A stretch of 64,000 nucleotides of DNA from positions 13,728-77,727 of the forward strand of contig QKWP01000217.1 of assembly GCA_003550325.1 (NCBI GenBank), read 5' to 3'. Of this stretch, positions 22,796 to 32,984 are shown in pieces (the stretch's first letter is position 1; the number at the start of each line of letters is the position of its first letter). Both the position numbers and the translations under genes were made by a program. The DNA comes from Gigaspora rosea. Lineage: Eukaryota > Glomeromycota > Glomeromycetes > Diversisporales > Gigasporaceae. The notes under the pieces are model-generated. The model was not told the origin of the DNA. It was given only the letters and a program-made list of their open reading frames with translations, and ran no database searches.

Positions 22796-23545
22796 TTAAT
22801 AAGATTTTGTTGTGTAAACTTCTGTAGATCTGTGAATAACCCTAGGGCTATCGTTTTCCATATTTTGTTTAATAAACTGGGTTTTTCGGTAGTATTTCAA
22901 TTTTTTTTGTTCTTCAGTCCAATTGGAGACCCACCATAAGTGTATCTGCTCTGTCTCGATTGCTTTCTCATTAATAAAACCTTGAATTGCATGTGTACTG
23001 TCCTCAAACGTATAGATGAATGATGGGAACTTTCTGCTTGTTGCTTTATATGTTATTGTTTCTGGGTTATCCGCTGGTTCAGTGCCTTGGTTCTCTGTAC
23101 CTGATGCCATTAATAAACTATTAATTATGGGAGTTGGAGGATAATTACCTTGTGCTGCTCCGTTATTATCCCAGGAATTAATGATTCTCTGTTGATTGTT
23201 TTCCAGCTGTATATTGTTTGGATTCGATTCAGTTTGTTTATTGTTGTTGATGTTAGGTTGCTCCATATGCGCAAGTTTTTGGTTAATAGTTTCTAACAGA
23301 TGCGCATTCCATTGACATTGGGTCTCTGCTTGTTGATTGATGAATTGCTGCATTTGCTACATTAGTGAAACTGTCGCTGCTTGGATAGTTGAATCAATAT
23401 ATGATCTTGTTCTTGGCTCAATACTTGTCATCGAATCTTCATTTCCTTGATTGTCTACTGCCCCAATGGTCTTAGCTAAACTCTCGGAGGTCGTACTGTC
23501 ACTTCTCCTTGTGCTATTGTTTCGTGCTTTCTGTTTATTCATCAT
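22796..23545 (-). pseudogene. Gag-like protein of the YR retroelement
   Basis: Two collinear minus-strand frames, 23545-23357 and 23353-22796, in the same phase, separated by one TAG at 23357-23359. Ser/Thr/Gln-rich N terminus, then a Gln/Asn-rich central part (NNNKQTESNPNNIQLENNQ) and a more structured C-terminal part (KFPSFIYTFEDSTHAIQGFI, IHLWWVSNWTEEQ). A frameshifted CCHC-like knuckle (CIVCRKLGHKEK) lies downstream at about 22320. Placement 5' of RT supports a Gag role. Confidence 0.55.
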
Positions 23546-23744
23546 TGTTATTATTTTTCTCTTTTCTTTGTGTTTTTTTTTGTTTTTTGTGAACTCGCTA
23601 CCGCACTTGCGAGTTATCTGATTGTGTACAGGTCTTATCCTGCTAAAATAAAGTTATCAATAGTAAACATTTAATAATTCTTAATGAGGCAGTTTATTAA
23701 ATGAATCTTATCTTGTATGTGTTATCGCATGCGATCCAGGTTTC

Positions 23745-23890
23745 TTGTTTCATACTGACGCCACTGAACCAGTTTTACTAGTTGCCTGTTTTGGCAGCTC
23801 GCCAGCCTGCCCCTGCTTAGCCTGTTTTTCAATCTGTTGACTTACGTCAACTCGAATTAATACCCATAATCTGAGCCATTTTTAAATTTA
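23745..23890 (-). pseudogene. Short coding-like remnant overlapping a foldback arm
   Basis: On the minus strand a frame reads WVLIRVDVSQQIEKQAKQGQ and then GELPKQATSKTGSVASV before TGA. Composition (Gln/Lys/Gly/Ala) is unlike the AT-rich background. Its N-terminal part lies in the left arm of the palindrome at 23855-24224. It may belong to the transposable element or to an exon captured by it. No family recognised. Confidence 0.3.
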
Positions 23891-24224
23891 CTCGATTTCT
23901 GCAAAGCTAACATCTTTTGTTTCTATAAAAATTGTAAAGGCGATTTTCCTCTTCCCAAAAGTGGTGAATTCATCAAAATTGACCCAATGGACCATGAGAT
24001 ATTATCAGTTTATTTTCACTTTCTTTGCAGATCTGCAAAGAAAATTTCATATGATCGTGAAGATAAAATGATTATATCTCACGGTCCATTGGGTCAATTT
24101 TGATGAATTCACCACTTTTGGGAAGAGGAAAATCGCCTTTACAATTTTTATAGAAACACAAAAGATGTTAGCTTTGCAGAAGTCGAGAAAATTTAAAAAT
24201 GGCTCCAGATTATGGGTATTAATT
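23855..24224. mobile_element. Foldback element, 370 bp palindrome
   Basis: Inverted arms (outer ends AATTAATACCCATAATCTG and the reverse complement) meet at TTTGCAGATCTGCAAAG (centre 24031/24032). Arms share TTGACCCAATGGACC and CTCTTCCCAAAAGTGGTG. A small indel near the ends makes the arms slightly unequal. No transposase and no obvious TSD. Confidence 0.8.
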
Positions 24225-24271
24225 GTTTATGCACCCCACCGATCACTAATCAAATCCTTTCCCTTACTCAC

Positions 24272-27200
24272 GGATTACGTATTTGGAAATATATTTCATT
24301 GCAAATTCTGAGAGTAACAAAGTGTCCAAACTTACTTTCTGATAATTTATTATTATTTAACAATAGTACACTGTTAAAATATGATTGAAAAGATATTTAT
24401 GCATAGTGGACTGAATTTCTTACTCACAAACTTTGTTAACACGATCAAATTCATTAATTATTTAAAGAATCATAACATTAATAATCAGATTATGAATAAA
24501 TGTATGTGCATGCTCGAAATTTATACTCACAGTCTATCATAAAGTTTGCACAAATTATATATTTGGTTAATTATAAAATTCTGTTTATAAATAAATATCC
24601 TTAATCGAACTTTACACTCACGTTCTAAAATGCAAAATTTTAAAAATATTAGTTAGCATCGACTTGGTGACTATTTATAATCGAATAAAATACTATTCAA
24701 TCTTACTTTCTGAAACATATGATGATTATTTATTTAGCATATGTTTTAAATTGATTGGTAAATAATCGAATTTGTACTCACAACCTAATTATGAATTATA
24801 AATTATGAATGATTCATTGTGAATTCATAGCATAAAAAGTTTTTAAATTCACTTCCTAGTATTTGAAGTATAATTCATTGTGAATCTTATTTATATAATG
24901 AACACACAATGAATTCCGACTTACTCCCTAGTAGTGTTTCGGCCGAAACCTCCCACCAGGCATCTGAAACGGAAGCAAAATCTTAAAGCTGATTGGTATA
25001 CATTTTTTCTCATGTCATTCCCTGTTTTATGTAACATAAATTTCTAATTTTAGAGGGAGGTTAAAGCGAGGTGAAATTTAGTTAGGAGGTTTATATATTT
25101 ATATCAAGAATGCAGCATATAGATCATGTATTAACTTATAATAAATTGGTCATAAAATTCGTTCTTCCTTAGTAAATGATTGGCTTACATGTGCCGCTGC
25201 GCGGCACATGTAAGCCAATCATTTACTTTGATGAACTGATAATCTAATATCATTTGTAATACTTCATAATTACGATCAATGGTTTGCCATTTAAAGTAAA
25301 ATCGGTTTTAAATTTTAGCCAACTTTTATTAAACGACAGGGTGAAATCTGAGTTGTGAAATAGTGAAACCTGCTATGATCATCACGTGAGAATGAAATAC
25401 GCTTTTATTTCACCCTAACCCGATCTACAAAGCGGATTTCACTATTTCGCAACTCAGGTTTCACCCTGTTCTTTTATTAAAAAATGATTCGTAATACCCA
25501 GTACGATCACATGAAATGTGAGAGGGATGGTTCCGTTCAACTTTTTTGATGCACTACGTTGATTTTTGAAAAATCCTTTTGGGTTGGAATAATGATTTTC
25601 ATTTATTCACAATTACAATATACCAGTACGATCACATGAAATGTGTGAGGGATCGTTTTTTGGGCGTGGCCTATGCTGATTTTCGCAGAATCCTTTTTAG
25701 TAGAAGTAGTGGTTTTCATTTATTCATTTTTGGAAGAAGTCAACATTTTTACATATACTGAACGTCATAAGTCGATTATGCAATATGATGCGAACATGAC
25801 GTTATTGATTATAAAATTTCCATCTAAATTTATAGTTCGTCCGTTTAAATGGTTTAATTGGTTACCTGCGCATTACGTCATTTTAGATCATTCAAAATTT
25901 AAAATAGTAGTTACTACGATATTCTAGAAATCTGTAACATATTTTGATATCGAATCTGTGATTAATGGAGAATGAATCTGTTTTCTCGGTGTTAATAGTC
26001 ACCTGATTGAGCAAGAATAAATAAAGCATGTTATAATTGAAGCACTCAAACTAATGGTCTGCCTTTACTTAATTTATTTTTATTTGCGCTAAATGAGCCA
26101 GTGTCTTTTTAAAATGTGAATCGAATAAAAAGTTCTAGTAAATTTAACAAATTATTGACAAATATTAACATACATTTTGAACTTAGGCCGTTTGAAGTTA
26201 ATTTTTTGGTTAACATCACCCCCCCAGCTGAAGTCTCCCACCACCTCCCCCCGAAAACGAACAGCCAATCAAAATGCTGGATGACTCTCACCAGTCACCT
26301 GATTTATATCAACCAATGAAATTGGCCCATTTTTTTCATTTTTATATGTTCGTTTCATACGTTCGTTTCATTTTACCCCCCTCCCCCCCTCACGAGAGTC
26401 CTGGAAAAGTGATGTTAACCAAAGAATCAACTGCGAACGGCCTTAACGCGCGTGATCGTGCTGACCCTGCGCCGCATCGCACGCTGCGCAGCTACCCTAA
26501 TTATGATAATACCTTTACATAACTATGCCATTACATTATTATGATGCGTACTGCATACGACTGTGTGTAAATAATAATCATGAGAAAAAATACCCTTCTG
26601 TATGAGAGTTCATCCATATAATTTTGAGACTTTCACCAAACTAGAATTTCATATGATCTTACTTATTTTATAATGGCCTCAAGTCAGCATCAACCGCAAT
26701 AATTAAAATAAAAATATGTTAATTTTCAAAAACGATCTGTAGTGTCATACTTAATACGTCCTGGTTTTAGCGCGACTGCGTCGCGCAGTTATCCTAATTT
26801 CGGTATCGCCCAAAATCCGAAATTGCCGAAACTTCCGAAATTGCCGAAACCTCCGAAATTGGCGAAACCCTCCGAAACTGGGCGAAACCGAAACTTCCGA
26901 AACTTCCGAAACTGTGAAAGCCATGTCCGAAACTTCCGAAACCGTGAGAGCCGTGTCCGAAACTTCTGAAACCCCCCAATCCCGCAAACTTGAAATCTAA
27001 AAAAAAAACAATCCCGCAGACTAGGAAACTAAACCTAAAAAAAAAAATAATAAAAATAATAAAAAATTTACCCCAAAGTCTAACAATCTAATATTTTGTG
27101 AATAAAAAAAACTACGAAATCCAAACCATTCACAATAAAAAACGGGTTAAATGTAAGTGATGCGGATTCTCGTGATTTTATTGGCTATTGGTTTCTGAGG

Positions 27201-29513
27201 CCAGTTTCAGAAGTTTCGCTTTAGCCCGAAAAACTGGTAAAGCCCACATCTTTTATGGCATAAATCCGAATTTTAAGATCCTACCTATTTCCGAAATCAC
27301 TTTTACCTATCATTTATATGATATTTAGTGGTTATTGGTTTCGGAAATTTCGGAAGTTTCGCCAATTTCGGAGGTTTCGGAAGTTTTGGAAGTTTTCGGA
27401 AGTTTCGCCCAGTTTCGGAGGTTTCGGAAGTTTCGGATTTGGGCTTCTGGCGAAACTAGGTTTCGGAAGTTTCGGAAGTTTCGGCCGGCCGAAACCCGAA
27501 AGTTTCGCCCGAAACACTGCTCCCTAGTAATTTATATAATCGTTTGAAATATTAATATAATATTCTGATTTAACAAATCATCAGCACATATTTGAACTTA
27601 CTTTCTAGTATTTCAAATAATCTTGTAGCAATTTTTATTATTTCTAATTCTTAACAAGTCAATATCTACATTCAAAACTTACATCCTGGTACTTTATGGA
27701 CGAAGTTAATCATAGCATTCGATTTAAATAAATATAAGAAACCTAACTTCTAATTTAGTACTTACGCACTGATAGTTAATATATTTTATGTTATCGATGA
27801 AAACACCAATATTTAACTTTTGAATAAACATAATAGTGTATTCTATACTTACTCACTGTAAATATTTGAAGCTTTATTTAGCACTATATACGTTTTATTA
27901 AATGAATATAAATAATACTCACGCACTAATAAGGTTAATTAATTAACGATTATTTTGAAATTTAACTCTAAATTATTTGTAAATTCTGCGATATGTGTTA
28001 TTTAACTTACTCTCTAGTAGGTGACATAAATTATTGAAAGCATTCTTTATATATTCGTTTGAAATTCAGATTTAAAAGTGGATATATGTAATCAAACTTT
28101 ATGCTCACCTAATATTCGATATTTATAAGGAATCTGATTAACAATGATCATGCTTTGTGAAATTTTTAACAAATTTATTTACCCGCTTAATATTGATGTT
28201 ATTTATTTAATAATAATTTGACCATAGCCTGTAAACGAATATTAGTGCTCATAATTAAATTTATACTCACTCACTGACGTAATTATATGTCAATTTGAAG
28301 AATTATTCAGTATTAATTGTCGAAAATTAGTTTAATAAATAATGTATATAATAGAGCTTACTTGCTATTAAATGGATTAATTTAAGTGCGAAATATTATA
28401 TTTTAAAGTCAATGCATGTATACTGTATAAATAATTAATTTACTTTTTACTAATATATGGATTAATTTAAACATCAACAATATATTTTATTGTCAATACT
28501 TGATTAACATATGCATTTGAAGTTAATACTCACAAGCTAGATTTAATTATAAAGGAGTGCTTTATACTTATTTATAATGAGAATCATTGATATATATTTA
28601 ATCCTTTACTCACACCTGGGATTTGTCAATTAATGTATTTGAAATATTGGATTATTTTCTAATTTCAAAAAAACGAATGCGAATTATCAGTGTTCATACT
28701 CACTTGCTAATTAAGCAATTTATATAATCGTTTGAGTTAATAATTCGTAGTAAGATTTGATCTAACAATATATGCAATTATTTCTTCTTACTCACGAGCT
28801 GGTTAATTGATTGGCGAATTATTTACCACGAATTCTTAGGTTTAATTTAAAAGAGTAAATACAAATGGCAAAATCTATACTTACATTCTTAATTTGGTAT
28901 AATATGCAATTATACAAAGCATGTTTAGTGAATTTTCATTATGAAATATTCTTGGCAAATGCTGTTAATTTTTATACTCACTCATTTTCAATCTTCCTGA
29001 TAATTGATGTAATCATTTAAAGTATGGTTTAGCATAACGAAGATATGAAGTAAATTTCAAACTCACTCTCTAAAAGTTGATATTATTTATGTTAATGTTG
29101 TTTAAAATATTATCGTATCAATTCCTCGCGAAATTTTAATTTAATGCTACACATACGAGCTGGTAATTGAAATTTATTATTTAGAACTAATATATGATTG
29201 AATTCTGAACATAGCTAATAGTATTCTATACTCACGTAATTGTAATGGGGACAATAGGGCTGGTACGTAAAATATGCATTTATTAAATAATTTGTAGCCA
29301 AGTCATTTTTAAGAATTAAGATAACAAAATTCTGAGATAAAAGTTTATATTTACGTCCTAATAATTGATAGTCGTTTATTTAGCATTAATATATAGATAT
29401 GTTTTATTAAACTATATACTGTACTCACGCCATTCTATTATTAATTATATAAAGTATTATTAATTCATTTAGCATTCTGATTAAGAAAAACATGACTAAA
29501 TTCAAACTTACGT
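24272..29513 (-). CDS. Array of ~32 micro-exon cassettes (YAG-NNN-GTRAGT), putative micro-exon gene
   Basis: Read on the minus strand, about every 85 bp there is a 3' splice site (CAG/TAG, rarely AAG), a tiny segment and a 5' splice site (GTGAGT, GTAAGT, some GTAAAT/GTATGT). From 29513 downward the segments are AC, AATGGC, GAC, 24 nt, CTC, AGA, 15 nt, AAT, CTC, CAA, GT-or-none, CTT, TAAAAA, CAA, TGA, CGG, none, AGA, TGC, TGA, TGC, GAT, AAA, GGA, GAA, GTT, AAA, AAC, ACT, TTT, AAA, 36 nt. Twenty-four are exactly 3 nt. DNA between the signals has diverged so far that only these signals are shared. The last kinase exon (ends YEK, about 29613) lies just upstream; from it all segments keep phase 2 and read 54 codons with no stop, including NDGDADAIKEKLKTLL. 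What lies beyond the last donor (24271) is unclear, since foldback and DIRS-like elements follow. Alternative: a decayed 85 bp satellite with splice-like words. Transcript data are needed. Confidence 0.6.
25172..25228. repeat. 57 bp near-perfect hairpin
   Basis: Arms of about 26 bp (AGTAAATGATTGGCTTACAT + GTGCCG and its exact complement) around a CTGCG loop. GC-rich centre inside AT-rich DNA; nested in hAT-like element A. No Rho-independent terminator role is expected in a fungus. Confidence 0.85.
25337..25468. mobile_element. Small palindromic MITE-like element, 132 bp
   Basis: CAGGGTGAAATCTGAGTTGT at the left pairs with the complement of ACTCAGGTTTCACCCTG at the right; arms continue through GAAATAGTGAAA. 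A diverged relative with CTAACCCGATCTACAA lies near 49068. Confidence 0.65.
25496..25745. repeat. Tandem repeat, two ~125 bp units
   Basis: CAGTACGATCACATGAAATG at about 25499 and 25624, each followed by GTGAGGGAT-like, then CTGATTTT/TTGATTTTT, AATCCTTTT and TTTTCATTTATTCA. Diverged copies, nested in hAT-like element A. Open frames across them are not supported. Confidence 0.65.
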
Positions 29514-29612
29514 CTGGCAATTAGGAATTGGTTCAATAATTTAGTATAGTTGAAGACTTAGAAAATTCAACAACTACATTTCTTGAGAAATTCAATAAAA
29601 AAAGTAATAAAG

Positions 29613-30700
29613 CACCTTCTCATAAACTAGTTCTAACCGAATTTGACCTAACTTGTTGCAAATTTCGTTGATATTAGGACGATTATCTGGATTACCATTC
29701 CAAGCAGCATAATAAAGATTTTGGAAATCAATGGGAGTTCCTTCAATTGGATGTTCTCGTTGACCTTTGAGTAAACGACATGATATTTTTGTTGGTTTAT
29801 TTTTAAAATCTTTAAAAGGAGGTGCACCACTCGACAGTTCCCAAAAAAGAACACCAATACTATAAATATCTGAATGCTTGTTCCATTTATACTTGAGCGG
29901 TTCTGGGAGGTGGTTTGGATCACAATATTCACATCTTCCATAAACACCACTTGAAATAGATTCTGTTTCGTCATCTAATGACTTGGATAAATCAAAGTCT
30001 GTAATTATCATTCTGCCCTCATGTACTAATGTTTTTATCATGCTAAATTTTATCAATGGTGTGTCCGGTATGTTAATAAAAACCAAATAATAATTATATA
30101 ATGTAAAAAGAATTAAGAAAATTTTCTTACAAGATCCCGATGAAGAATATTTGCCCCATGCAAACAGTTAATCCCGCTAGAAATTTCTTTTGCCATTCTA
30201 ATCCTAGTAGGCCAATCTAATTTTGAAGAATAAACATTCAAATAATGTTCAAGATCTCCACTGTTTGCATATTTAAGAATCATATAATATGTTTCTGTTT
30301 TAGGATCTATTTTATGAATTTTAAGAAATGTTTTAATGATTATATATGTGTTTATTCATTTTATAAAAATTATCATACCTTGTATAATTCCAAAAATTTT
30401 ATTATATTATCATGATTAGCTTTAGTAGTGCATTTAACCTTGCAATTTTAATATTAATAAGAATTATGACTGCAACATGAATTAATCTACTGTAACAAAA
30501 TATAATACATACTTCTCTAATAAAAGCTTCTTCGTCATCATGTTCTAAAGTCTTCAAAGCCACAATTTTTTTTATGTCTTCCAAATAAACTTTATGTATA
30601 ATTCCATACCCTCCCTCCCCAATTTTTTCTAGTTGATCAGAAAAAGAATACTTGAAATTAGAAAAATTTTTATAAATAGTTCCAACTGCATATTCTTTAA
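29613..30700 (-). pseudogene. TKL-like protein kinase domain C (last of three), one frameshift
   Basis: Minus-strand exons: about 30700-30512 (glycine loop IGEGGYGIIHKVYLED, catalytic Lys in IVALKTLEHDDEE, donor GTATGT), 30438-30379 (CTTKANHDNIIKF), 30310-30131 (YMILKYANSGDLEHYLN ... HGANILHRDL, catalytic HRD, donor GTAAGA) and 30044-29613 (VHEGRMIITDFDLSKSLDDE, YCDPNHLPEPLKYKW, SDIYSIGVLFWELSSG, AAWNGNPDNRPNINEICNKL). The DFG motif reads DFD. About two bases are missing at about 30025 (after DKNI), shifting the frame. The style is that of the expanded kinase families of arbuscular mycorrhizal fungi. The coding frame ends at YEK next to the micro-exon array, which could be its 3' continuation. 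Could be a weakly damaged gene or contain an assembly error. Confidence 0.75.
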
Positions 30701-31960
30701 CTTTTTGCAAATTTCCTCGATAACAGGACGACTATCTGGCTTGCTATTCCAAGCAGCACAAAAGATTTTTGAAATCAACTGGAGTTCCTTCAATTGGAAT
30801 TTCTCGATTACCATTGATTACATTATGTGCTTTTAAAGCTTTAAAAGGAGGTAAGCCACTTGACAGTTCCCAAAAAAGAACACCAAGACTATAGATATCA
30901 GAATACTTATTCTATTCATATATAAGTGGGCTCTGAAGGTATTGTGGATCAAAATATTCCCATTTTTCATATATTCCACTTGTTATAGATTTTGTTCTGT
31001 TGTATAAGGACTCTGCTAAACCAAAATCTGCAATAATCATTCTACCATCATGTACTAATATGTTCTTGTTGTGCTAAATTTATCAATATTGTATATCCAG
31101 TATGTTAATGAGTAAATAATAATTATACAGTACTAGGCAGCAAAAAATATCCAATACTTATATATGAAGCATAAAAAGTGTTATAACTCAAGCAAATTAT
31201 TTTAATAAAAATGTAATTTATTGGCCAATCAAAGTTGTTTATATAAAATTGACCAATCATAATTGATTATATAATCTTCAAAAAATATTGGATATTATTT
31301 TCAATTTGGTCTTTACAAAAAATAATAAAAGAAAAGCCTCTTACAAGATTTCGATGAACAAGATTTGCTCTATGCAAATAGCTAATCCAATTAGAAATTT
31401 CTTTTGCTATTTTAATTTTAATTAACCAATCTAAATTTGAAAAATGATTATTCAAATAACATTGAAGATCTCCACCATTTGCATACTGAAGAACTATATA
31501 AAATGTTTTGGATTCAGAATCTATTTTATAAATTTTTAAAAGACTTCTTAGTAATAAATATTTAAAAAAAGTATGTTTATCAATTTTATAAAAATTAACA
31601 TGCCTTGAGTAACTCCAAAAAATTCCATTATATTTCATGGCAAACTTTATTGTATTTAACCTTAATTAAAATACCAAAATATAAATATTATAATGATATT
31701 GTAAAAAAAGATGTACTAACAAAAGTAATACAGACTTCTCTAATAAAGTCATAATATTCTTTCATCATCATGACCTAAAGTCTTCAAAGCCACGATTTGT
31801 TTTTATCTTTTACTGATAAATGAGCTTTATATATAACACCAAATTTACCTTTACTGATTTCTGTCTTGTTCTCAAATGAAGAATATTCAAATTTTTTTCC
31901 AAAAGCATTTTTTTCAAACATATCTTTATAAATTGGTTCTAACCGCATATGGTCTAATTT
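30700..31960 (-). pseudogene. TKL-like protein kinase domain B (middle), degenerate
   Basis: Fragments in kinase order: ENKTEISKGKFGVIYKAHLS (glycine loop, about 31890), a decayed exon 2 near 31620, YIVLQYANGGDLQCYLNNHF ... HRANLVHRNL (HRD changed to HRN, about 31500-31345), NILVHDGRMIIADFGLAESL (DFG kept, about 31050), SDIYSLGVLFWELSSGLPPF and AAWNSKPDSRPVIEEICKKL (ends about 30700). Several stops and frameshifts. Its 3' end runs directly into the N-terminal exon of domain C: the DNA of KKLKNMQLEL continues into YKNFSNFKYSFSDQLEKIGE, suggesting an ancestral tandem-kinase fusion or duplication. Confidence 0.7.
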
Positions 31961-32984
31961 TTTGCAAATTCCTTCAATTTCAGGATAATGACCTTTAAAA
32001 CCAATAGGAGTTACTGCAATTGGAGTTTCTCGATCACCTTCAATTACATGTTTTGATTTTAAAACTCTAAAAGGTGGTCACCACTTGATAATTCCCAAAA
32101 AACAACACCAAGGCTATAGATATCTGAAGGCATTTTTCATTTATATGTGAATGGACTTTGAAGATATTGTGGATCATAATATTCCCATCTTCTATATACT
32201 CTACTTGTTATAGATTTTGAGTTGTTATCTAATAACTCTGATAAACCAAAATCTGTAATAATCATTTTACCATCATGTACTAATATATTCTTATCATCTA
32301 AATTTTATCAATATTGTATATCTGTTATATTAATAATAAATAAATAATAATTTTACATAAAGAATAAAGAAAGCCACTTACTAGATTCCGATGTGCAATA
32401 TTTTCATTATGCAAACACTTAATCCTACTAGAAATTTCTTTGCCATTCTAATTTTAGTTGACCAATCTAATTTTGAAAAATGGTCATTCAAATAACATTG
32501 AAGATTTCCACTATTTGCATACTGAAGATATGTTCTGGTTTCAGAATCTATTTAATGAATTTTAAGAGACTTCTTAATAATTAGATATTTAAAAATACTT
32601 GCTAATTCATTTTATAAAAATTAACATGCCTTTGTTATTCCAAGGAATTGTATTATATTATTATGATTAACTTTAGTAGTATATTTGACCTTGTAATTTT
32701 TAATATTAAAATATAAAGAATTATAGTTGAACGTGAATAATATATGCTGTAACAAAAATAAAACGTACCTTTCTGATCAAATTGTCTAATGACTTTTCGT
32801 CATAATAATATAAAGTCTTTAAAGCCACAATTTGTTGTATATCTTTTAAATAAGATTTACATATTGTTCCAAACTTTCCTTTACTGATTTCTGTCTTATT
32901 CTCAAAAGAAGTATATTCGAATTTTTGCCCAAAATCAATTTTTTCAAGCAAATCTTTATATGACATGTTTATAGAAAAACTCAA
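31960..32984 (-). pseudogene. TKL-like protein kinase domain A (first), degenerate
   Basis: It begins with a good exon at 32984 (MSFSINMSYKDLLEKIDFGQ, then EISKGKFGTICKSYLKDIQQ, IVALKTLYYYDEKSLDN) and a donor near 32770. Later pieces: NHNNIIQFLG, LQYANSGNLQCYLNDHFSKL, a lost HRD block, ILVHDGKMIITDFGLSELLD (about 32270) and YSLGVVFWELSSGD. Stops and frameshifts follow. The same layout as domains B and C shows tandem duplication. Confidence 0.7.

Larger units (their letters stand above)
19524..23545 (-). mobile_element. Degenerate tyrosine-recombinase (DIRS-like) retrotransposon
   Basis: Minus-strand order: Gag-like region (23545-22796), degenerate zinc knuckle (about 22320), RT (about 21830-21150), RNase H-like region (21042-20734), tyrosine recombinase (20054-19524). 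An RT coupled to a tyrosine recombinase with no integrase is the hallmark of DIRS/Ngaro-type elements. Multiple stops and frameshifts occur throughout RT, and the recombinase is cut off at its C terminus. No terminal or split repeats were identified, so the true ends are unknown. Confidence 0.75.
24932..27519. mobile_element. hAT-like element A, 2.6 kb, 8 bp TSD (CTCCCTAG)
   Basis: Ends TAGTGTTTCGGCCGAAACC and, inverted, CAGTGTTTCGGGCGAAAC. CTCCCTAG flanks it at 24924-24931 and 27520-27527. CAGTG-type ends and an 8 bp duplication are typical of hAT. The right-hand half (about 26800-27000 and 27340-27510) is packed with subterminal GAAACTTCC repeats in opposite orientations, as at hAT transposase-binding regions. 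No transposase gene is visible, so it is non-autonomous; several smaller palindromes are nested inside. It split one cassette of the micro-exon array. Confidence 0.85.

Noticed and set aside
26742..27547. Several frames with RNFRN/KLPKLPK repeats
   Set aside because: Translations of GAAACTTCC subterminal repeats in the hAT-like element; present on both strands.
24272..29513. Ordinary AT-rich satellite
   Set aside because: Considered seriously: units are ~85 bp apart. Rejected as the first choice because only the splice-like words are conserved and the segments keep phase; it stays the main alternative.
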